DNA of 64,000 nucleotides, taken from positions 62,001 to 126,000 of the forward strand of contig CAMNEE010000002.1 of assembly GCA_946536225.1 (NCBI GenBank). Direction: 5' to 3'. Both the position numbers and the translations under genes were made by a program. Each line of letters begins with the position of its first letter. The stretch's first letter is position 1. The stretch is from UBA6985 sp946536225. Lineage in GTDB: Bacteria > Bacillota_I > Bacilli_A > RF39 > UBA660. Positions 58,605 to 64,000 of the stretch are shown here, piece by piece. The notes below the pieces were generated by a model. It was given only the letters and a program-made list of their open reading frames with translations. It made no database searches and was not told where the DNA came from.

Positions 58605-60095
58605 TTATACCTTTCTATATAGTAAGTATCCTGTTGTTTTAGACTCATCTATAACTTTTTCATAATATTTATATTTATATTTATATTTATTTTTTTCAAT
58701 ATATTTATTCATTCTAGAATCAACAGTTATAACTAAATAATCAAACTGATATTTTTCCATTAGATTTAAAGTTAATCTATCATTTTTAATTGCCTTATAA
58801 TATTCATTCATTAAATCAAATTTTTTATTGTTACTCTTAAGAAAAACGTCACCACGAGCATCTATATATGGTTTATATCCTCGCCATTCTAAATATCCAC
58901 CATCTTCATAACTTGTATATATTTTAACATTTTTGTTTGTTTCATTTTTATCTAAATAATCTACTATTGTACCTATTCTACTAAACATACTTGGATTTTT
59001 TACTTCAGCAGATAATCCTAAGAATAATGTAATTAAAGCAAATGCAAATATAGTTATATTTATAGCGTAAAAAATTGGTTTATATTTTAGTATCTTTTTA
59101 GTATTTACTTTTAATAATTCACTTAATTTAATATCACTAGATAATATAGATAATATAATTACCATAGACATTCCTAAATAAGGAACACTTTTTATATGTG
59201 AACACGCAAGTATAAGAGTACCTAATAGTAAGAAAAAGTATCTAATAGGTATTTTTTCTTTTGCATTTCTATTAAGTGGTATTAATAATGCTAAAACTAA
59301 TAGAATAGAAATATTAGCAAAAGTATTAAATGCTAAAGGTTGCATTTCACTAATATAACTATTAAGTGAAGAAACTTCATATGATGATAAAACATATGTA
59401 ATTGCCTTTATTCCATATGGATTAATAAGTGCAACTAAGCACATTATTACTATAGTTATTAAATAAGAAATCCAATTCTTTTTGTTAAAAAATGAATCTA
59501 CTAAAAATACTCCAACGAAACATATTAGAAGTAACCACATTGACGCATGTAGATTAATTTCTAATATTGATAAAATAGGTAATAAATATAAGAACTTTTT
59601 ATTATTCGTTTTATAGTATTTTTCTGATAAAAATAAAGCACTTATAAGTATTAAATAAGTTAATATTTGTGGTCTAGAAGTTGTATAGCTATGTAAGAAA
59701 AATACTACATAAAAAATCGAATAAATTGCTGATAAAGTTTTATTCTTAGTAAAATAATAACTAAATCTATAAAGCATATATAAACCCAATCCAGATATAA
59801 GCGTGAATAACCAAGTAAGTGCTTTAACACCTAAATATTTATAAGTAGAGTAGTATATTAAACACGTTAACCACTGCTGCATAATAAGAACGTAATCATT
59901 ATGAAAAGTAAGTACTTCAATATGTGGTATTCCATTTAAAGTAACATATTTTCCACTTGCTAATATGAACCAAATATCATTGTCATAATGGCTAATCTTA
60001 TTAAAACAAAAAAATACAAAAACCATGATTAATAAACTTTCAAATACATTGATTTTTGCTATTCGTTTTTGTAAAAAAATAGATAATTTTTTCAT
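58605..60095 (-). CDS. Polytopic membrane protein, GT-C glycosyltransferase-like
   Basis: The 496 residues have 10-12 spans. The first outside loop carries acidic residues (SHYDNDIWFILASGKYV, then HNDYVLIMQQWLT), the placement typical of GT-C enzymes that use polyprenyl-sugar donors. The soluble C-terminal part (about 385-496) includes YTSYEDGGYLEWRGYKPYIDARGDVF. ATG 60095 is chosen: AGGGTGATGG precedes it and an extended -10 lies at 60115. It is in an operon with the FAD enzyme. Confidence 0.7.
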   Translation of the reverse strand: MKKLSIFLQKRIAKINVFESLLIMVFVFFCFNKISHYDNDIWFILASGKYVTLNGIPHIEVLTFHNDYVLIMQQWLTCLIYYSTYKYLGVKALTWLFTLISGLGLYMLYRFSYYFTKNKTLSAIYSIFYVVFFLHSYTTSRPQILTYLILISALFLSEKYYKTNNKKFLYLLPILSILEINLHASMWLLLICFVGVFLVDSFFNKKNWISYLITIVIMCLVALINPYGIKAITYVLSSYEVSSLNSYISEMQPLAFNTFANISILLVLALLIPLNRNAKEKIPIRYFFLLLGTLILACSHIKSVPYLGMSMVIILSILSSDIKLSELLKVNTKKILKYKPIFYAINITIFAFALITLFLGLSAEVKNPSMFSRIGTIVDYLDKNETNKNVKIYTSYEDGGYLEWRGYKPYIDARGDVFLKSNNKKFDLMNEYYKAIKNDRLTLNLMEKYQFDYLVITVDSRMNKYIEKNKYKYKYKYYEKVIDESKTTGYLLYRKV

Positions 60096-60114
60096 ACCAT
60101 CACCCTGTATCATA

Positions 60115-60123
60115 ATTATAACA
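60115..60123 (-). promoter_or_regulatory. Extended -10 promoter, minus strand
   Basis: TGTTATAAT on the minus strand, 19 nt before ATG 60095. Confidence 0.6.
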
Positions 60124-60187
60124 TAGAAGATATAATTATAGGTTAAAAACATATACCACTTCTATATTGTAATTAAAGAAAAAACTA

Positions 60188-60196
60188 TGGTATACT
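60188..60196 (+). promoter_or_regulatory. Extended -10 promoter of the SipW/TasA-like operon
   Basis: TGGTATACT 36 nt before ATG 60233. The next 3.8 kb hold four tightly spaced genes with no terminator. Confidence 0.55.
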
Positions 60197-60232
60197 CATT
60201 GTAGTATATAGTAGAGAGGGATAAGTGAGTTT

Positions 60233-60967
60233 ATGAAAAAAGGTTATCAAGTTATACTTTTAAGTACAGTAATGATCTGCGCTGTTTTCACTTTTGTTAC
60301 AATTGCATGGGCAGCTTTCAATACTACATTAACAATAGGAGGAACTGCTACAGTAAAAGCCCAAAAATGGAATGTTTATTTTAAATCTGCTGCAGTAGAT
60401 AGTACAGCAACAACAGCTGATAATGTTTCTATTGATTCAATTGGTACAAGTACAAGTACTATCACATTATCAAGTTTAGCTGCAGCATTTGATACTCCTG
60501 GCGAAAAAGCGGTATATAACATCACTATTGATAGTGATTCAACTTTTGATGCAAAATTAACTGATTATACAGAACCAACTATTGAGTGTAAAACTTCAGA
60601 TCCTGGTGCAACAACTTATACACCAACAACTGGACTTGCTGCATATCAAGCAGTTTCTAATGGAGATTATTCTGCAGTAGACCCTGCAGCACTTGTTTGT
60701 GGTTTTATTTCATATGACTATGTAATAGCTTCAACTGGTTTTGCAGGAACTAAGATGGCTACACCACCAGCAGCAGGTACAAAACTTAATACTTTAGTTA
60801 ATACTTTTGTATTTGATAGTACTTTAACAACAGGTGGAGACCATGATGTTGATTTAGTATTAACTCTATATTTTGATAAAGACAAAACAATGAACGCTAA
60901 TGCTTTACCAACAAAAGAAGTAACTGTAAGTTTTACTAACTTAAAAACAAAATTTACACAAGCCTAA
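60233..60967 (+). CDS. TasA/camelysin-like secreted structural protein (SipW substrate)
   Basis: The 244 residues have a signal peptide (about 1-28) ending near IAWAAFNTTL, then TIGGTATVKAQKWNVYF. This N-terminal region resembles TasA/camelysin-type proteins, which SipW-type peptidases process. The mature part is Thr/Ser/Ala-rich, low in charge and beta-rich, as in fibre- or matrix-forming surface proteins. Two Cys (near 123 and 155) may form a disulfide. It stands 21 nt ahead of the signal peptidase gene. The last secreted gene at 63257 shares ISGGATVKA after its signal. Confidence 0.75.
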   Translation: MKKGYQVILLSTVMICAVFTFVTIAWAAFNTTLTIGGTATVKAQKWNVYFKSAAVDSTATTADNVSIDSIGTSTSTITLSSLAAAFDTPGEKAVYNITIDSDSTFDAKLTDYTEPTIECKTSDPGATTYTPTTGLAAYQAVSNGDYSAVDPAALVCGFISYDYVIASTGFAGTKMATPPAAGTKLNTLVNTFVFDSTLTTGGDHDVDLVLTLYFDKDKTMNANALPTKEVTVSFTNLKTKFTQA

Positions 60968-60988
60968 AATATATAAGGAGTGATTTTT

Positions 60989-62137
60989 GTGAAAACAAGT
61001 GAAATAAAACTATTTCTGATTGAAGTTTTCACTTTAATCATCTTAGTTATTAATGCATTTTTCTTAAGTATTTTTAATTTATACACATTATCACTATTCT
61101 TATTATTTATGCTAATAATTACGATATTATTGGTAGGTTTTGAACGTGAAAAAATAACTAATAAAAAGAAAAATATAAAGATTATACTTACTTTTACAAT
61201 TAGTCTTTTAATAATTAAATATGGACTAGGTTTACTATCAGGTTTTCTATATTCACCATATAGTAAAAGTTTAGTAGGTATATTTAGAAATGTATTTCCA
61301 GTTTTATTATTAGTAATTGTATCTGAAGTATTTAGATACGATATGATAGTTAAAAGTTCTAAGAATAAGATTTTATTTGTGGGAAGTATATTAATTTTTA
61401 CATTATCGTATTTAAATATAACTAATGATTTAACAAATATAACTTCGCTTAAAAGAACTGTAGAAATAGTATCTACAGATATCTTAATGGTATTATTTGA
61501 AAATATTGCTTTATCATTTTTATCAAGAAACTATGGTTATTCAGGTGCTTTATCATATAGTTTAGTAATGAATTTATATATTTATTTTGTACCTATTGTA
61601 CCTGGGTTAGGTGATTATTTAGAAGCAGCGGTTATGATTGGTTTTCCAATTATAACATTAATATTTTCAAATTATTTGCTAGAAGCAACGAAAAAAGAAA
61701 ATTATGATCCTCGTGATAAACACATATTTGCAAGACTGATTAGATTTGTTTTAGTAATGGGTATTATTATTCTAGTAGCACTTAATAGTAATTTATTTAG
61801 ATATTGGATTGCCGTTATTGCATCCGGATCAATGGAACCAACAATAAAAATTGGAGACATTATTGTTATAGATAAAAGCTATAAAGAAAGAATAGATGAA
61901 GTACAAGAAGGAGATGTTCTTGTATTTGGAATGAATGGAAAAATTTATACTCATAGAGTAGTAAAAGTAAATGTTAAAAATAATGAATACTCATTCATTA
62001 CTAAAGGAGATAGAGAAAATCAATCAATTGACTCATGGGTAGTAACTAAAAATGAATTAATAGGAGTAACTAAATATACAATTAAGGGACTTGGACTACC
62101 GGCAATTTGGTTAAAAAATGCAATAGAAAGGGAATAA
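60989..62137 (+). CDS. sipW: SipW-type (ER-type) signal peptidase I with N-terminal membrane domain
   Basis: The 382 residues carry the peptidase core in the last 120: catalytic Ser281 in ASGSMEPTIKIGD, and His322 in IYTHRVV in place of the usual bacterial Lys. That marks the SipW/ER class. Before it lie about 250 residues with roughly eight membrane spans, which ordinary SipW (about 190 residues) lacks. The extension may hold the substrate or fix the enzyme in a complex. The start is GTG 60989 after AAGGAGTGA. It most likely processes the flanking secreted proteins. Confidence 0.88.
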   Translation: MKTSEIKLFLIEVFTLIILVINAFFLSIFNLYTLSLFLLFMLIITILLVGFEREKITNKKKNIKIILTFTISLLIIKYGLGLLSGFLYSPYSKSLVGIFRNVFPVLLLVIVSEVFRYDMIVKSSKNKILFVGSILIFTLSYLNITNDLTNITSLKRTVEIVSTDILMVLFENIALSFLSRNYGYSGALSYSLVMNLYIYFVPIVPGLGDYLEAAVMIGFPIITLIFSNYLLEATKKENYDPRDKHIFARLIRFVLVMGIIILVALNSNLFRYWIAVIASGSMEPTIKIGDIIVIDKSYKERIDEVQEGDVLVFGMNGKIYTHRVVKVNVKNNEYSFITKGDRENQSIDSWVVTKNELIGVTKYTIKGLGLPAIWLKNAIERE

Positions 62138-62138
62138 G

Positions 62139-63254
62139 ATGGGAAAGACACAAAACCGCAAAAATGTTTCTTCTTCTAACAAGAGAAAACCAGTATTTAC
62201 CATTACTGGGTGGTTTGTGTGCCTAATGATTCCTTTATTATTATATGCATTTTTTACAGCATATATGCTTACTAAAAGTGTTAAGATTAATGAAAAACTA
62301 GGATGTATTGGTTATAGTGAAACAGGTTCTGCAAACTATACTGTTACTTACAATGATAATGTAGAATACCAAAATGCAGAATACCAATCAGGAATGAAAT
62401 ATGTATCTAGTTTAATAAATAAAGTTAACACTAAATATAATTATGAATTACATTCTACAGGAGAATTAAAGTATAAATATACATATTCAATTACAGGGGA
62501 TATTATTGTCTATGACTATGTTGATGGTAATGAAATATTAAAGAAAGAAACTGAAAATTTATATAGATCAAGTGGGAAAGAACATGTAGGTCAGTATCTA
62601 GTTTTAAATGAAAAATATGATGTAGATTTCTATACATATTATTTAAAAGCTAAAAAATATAAAGCTAACACAGGTGTATCAGCTACTGCTAAACTTGTAT
62701 TAACATTTAAACTGGATTTAGATATTTCATCTCCTGATTACACAGATGGAGATAAAGTTACAAGAACATTTACTATAACTATTCCATTAACAGAATCAAC
62801 TATAAAAATTGATGATGGAGAAGCTCTAAATGTAAATGGAACAATGTGTCAAACTAAAGCATTTAGAATTAGTAATGTGGCTTTATTTGTTGCAGCAATA
62901 GTATCTATTGTAGTTATATTCTTATGCTTAATTCTAATAATAATTGAATTAAATAAAATAATACATAAAGATCCATATAGAAATATGGTAAATAGAATAT
63001 TAAAAGAGTACGATAGATTAATCGTAAGTGGTAAATATGATATTAATGAATCAAATTATTCAAATGTCATTTATCCAACAAAATTTGAAGAGATGGTAGA
63101 CGCATCTATTAATTTAAGTGAACCGATTTTATTCTATGATATTAAACCAAATCATGAATGTCACTTTATAATAATAGATGATGCAACGATGTATAAATAT
63201 GTTGTATCAAGAAAAGAAATTGAATATCAAAAAGATAAAATGGGAGATAAATAA
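62139..63254 (+). CDS. DUF5305-like membrane protein
   Basis: The 371 residues have one N-terminal span (about 22-45), an external beta-rich domain (about 50-240; YTVTYNDNVEYQNAEY, YKYTYSITGDIIVYDYV), a second span (about 247-270), and a cytoplasmic tail of about 100 residues. The layout matches DUF5305 proteins that occur beside SipW-type signal peptidases in bacteria and archaea; their role is not known. It starts 1 nt after the peptidase stop, with GAAAGGG upstream. Confidence 0.7.
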   Translation: MGKTQNRKNVSSSNKRKPVFTITGWFVCLMIPLLLYAFFTAYMLTKSVKINEKLGCIGYSETGSANYTVTYNDNVEYQNAEYQSGMKYVSSLINKVNTKYNYELHSTGELKYKYTYSITGDIIVYDYVDGNEILKKETENLYRSSGKEHVGQYLVLNEKYDVDFYTYYLKAKKYKANTGVSATAKLVLTFKLDLDISSPDYTDGDKVTRTFTITIPLTESTIKIDDGEALNVNGTMCQTKAFRISNVALFVAAIVSIVVIFLCLILIIIELNKIIHKDPYRNMVNRILKEYDRLIVSGKYDINESNYSNVIYPTKFEEMVDASINLSEPILFYDIKPNHECHFIIIDDATMYKYVVSRKEIEYQKDKMGDK

Positions 63255-63256
63255 TT

Positions 63257-64000
63257 ATGAAAACTTACAAAAGAATTATACTCCCATCTTTTTTGTTGTT
63301 GGTGTTTTCTTTAACATTTACAGTTGTCTATGCGTCTATTTCAACTAGCATGTTAATATCAGGTGGTGCAACTGTAAAGGCTGCAACTACTTACATTTCA
63401 TCTGTTACTTATGTTTCATCAACTGGAAGTGCGAGTTACAATACACCTACATTTACTGATAATTCATTTACATTACCAGTAACTCTTGGTCCTGGAGAGT
63501 CTATTACTTTTAATGTCGGTGTTGCTAATACATCAGGTGATGACTATGAAGTTACAAAGATGGATGTAGATACATTTGGTTTAACTTACTCTTATCAAGG
63601 AGATACTTGTTTCTTGGGGGACAGAGTTTCTGAAAAAACAAGTAATACGTGTGCAGTAACGCTTACTAATGAAACAAGTAATAGTATTAATGCAACTTTT
63701 GTTACAGAGTATGAGTATACAGTATTTACTGATTATACACTTGCTCATAGATTAGAAACTCTAACTTATGGAGTACCATCAGGTTTAATCCATGATTTAG
63801 TTGATGATACAGAGTATGCTAATAGATATGCTTATATTGGCACAGACCCATATAATTACATTATGATAAATAATGAAATATGGAGAATAGTAGGACTATA
63901 CTTTGGTGTAACAGGTGGTAATGCTGGTACTACTAGAGTAAAAATTGTTAAAGATACTCCTGAAGTAACAAGTACTTGGGATGACAACAATAATGATTGG
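63257..64000 (+). CDS. Secreted surface protein, SipW-substrate type (cut by window end)
   Basis: 248 codons are open to the last base, so the C-terminus is missing. The signal peptide (about 1-26) leads into ISTSMLISGGATVKA, close to the cleavage region of the TasA-like protein at 60233. The mature part is Thr/Ser-rich; DPYNYIMINNEIWRIVGLY near 205 resembles a short motif (NYxxxNxExWRIIG) that recurs in surface proteins of gut Bacilli. It follows the DUF5305-like gene by 2 nt, with GGGAG as a weak ribosome binding site. Confidence 0.75.
   Translation, partial: MKTYKRIILPSFLLLVFSLTFTVVYASISTSMLISGGATVKAATTYISSVTYVSSTGSASYNTPTFTDNSFTLPVTLGPGESITFNVGVANTSGDDYEVTKMDVDTFGLTYSYQGDTCFLGDRVSEKTSNTCAVTLTNETSNSINATFVTEYEYTVFTDYTLAHRLETLTYGVPSGLIHDLVDDTEYANRYAYIGTDPYNYIMINNEIWRIVGLYFGVTGGNAGTTRVKIVKDTPEVTSTWDDNNNDW

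Noticed and set aside
1..64000. Mycoplasma-type genetic code (TGA as Trp)
   Set aside because: TGA ends genes at 16411, 29216 and 34714, and Trp is encoded by TGG throughout recognised proteins.

Overview
This window comes from a strongly AT-rich, low-GC Gram-positive bacterium. Most genes have clear GGAGG-type ribosome binding sites. Intrinsic terminators are dense and short. TGA is a stop codon (16411, 29216, 34714), so the code is 11, not the Mycoplasma code. Several blocks follow Bacillus gene order: gpsB-rnpB, and a RodZ-like gene-pgsA-recA-rny. Other Firmicute markers are RNase HIII, RNase Y, a PrsA-type foldase, an LTA-synthase-family enzyme and a SipW-type signal peptidase. A host-associated anaerobic Bacilli or Clostridia lineage with a small genome is my best inference; I cannot name a species.

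Layout. 1-7.5 kb: membrane proteins, uvrB, and a CBS-domain manganese pyrophosphatase followed by a tail-anchored protein. 7.6-8.7 kb: a roughly 520-nt structured RNA with its own promoter and terminator, directly upstream of a DUF21-like membrane protein; I call these OLE RNA and oapA. 9.5-13.4 kb: a free-standing RNA-polymerase alpha-CTD-like protein, a large Glu/Pro-rich protein and a degenerate sigma-70-like protein. 13.4-17.2 kb: small membrane and envelope genes, including a zinc-ribbon CPBP protease and a LiaF/DUF4097 pair. 17.2-22.1 kb: a TetR regulator divergent from an MMPL transporter with a very large repeat-filled insertion, with nested palindromes between them. 22.1-24.9 kb: a small terminator-ended RNA and a three-gene ABC-2 exporter operon. 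24.87-26.08 kb: an IS3-family element sitting in the loop of that operon's terminator. 26.1-34.7 kb: a GNAT, an FMN-binding protein, a LysR regulator, two zinc-site unknowns, tlyA-rsuA, and a leucine-rich-repeat plus transglutaminase-like pair. 34.7-43 kb: tRNA-Gly, LTA-synthase-family enzyme, S41 protease, lipoprotein, rnhC, prsA. 43-48 kb: ssb, small unknowns, uppP, a YnbB-type PLP enzyme, a pseudo-amidase, gpsB, rnpB. 48.7-57 kb: RodZ-like gene, pgsA, recA with an SOS box, rny, an HD phosphohydrolase, a second Glu-rich protein. 57-64 kb: a membrane glycosyltransferase-like gene and an FAD enzyme on the minus strand, then a surface-protein operon (TasA-like protein, SipW-type peptidase, DUF5305-like protein, second secreted protein cut by the window end).

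Regulatory style. Many genes start behind an extended -10 element, TGnTAtAAT or TGnTAAAAT, 15-40 nt before the start codon and mostly without a recognisable -35. The untranslated leaders are therefore very short. Terminator T-runs often lead straight into the next promoter. Most genes are single units or two- to four-gene operons. The best candidates for undescribed biology are the alpha-CTD-like and sigma-like proteins at 9.5-13.4 kb, the MMPL repeat region, the small RNA at 22.1 kb and the SipW/TasA-like locus. The OLE/OapA pair is a known but still poorly understood system.
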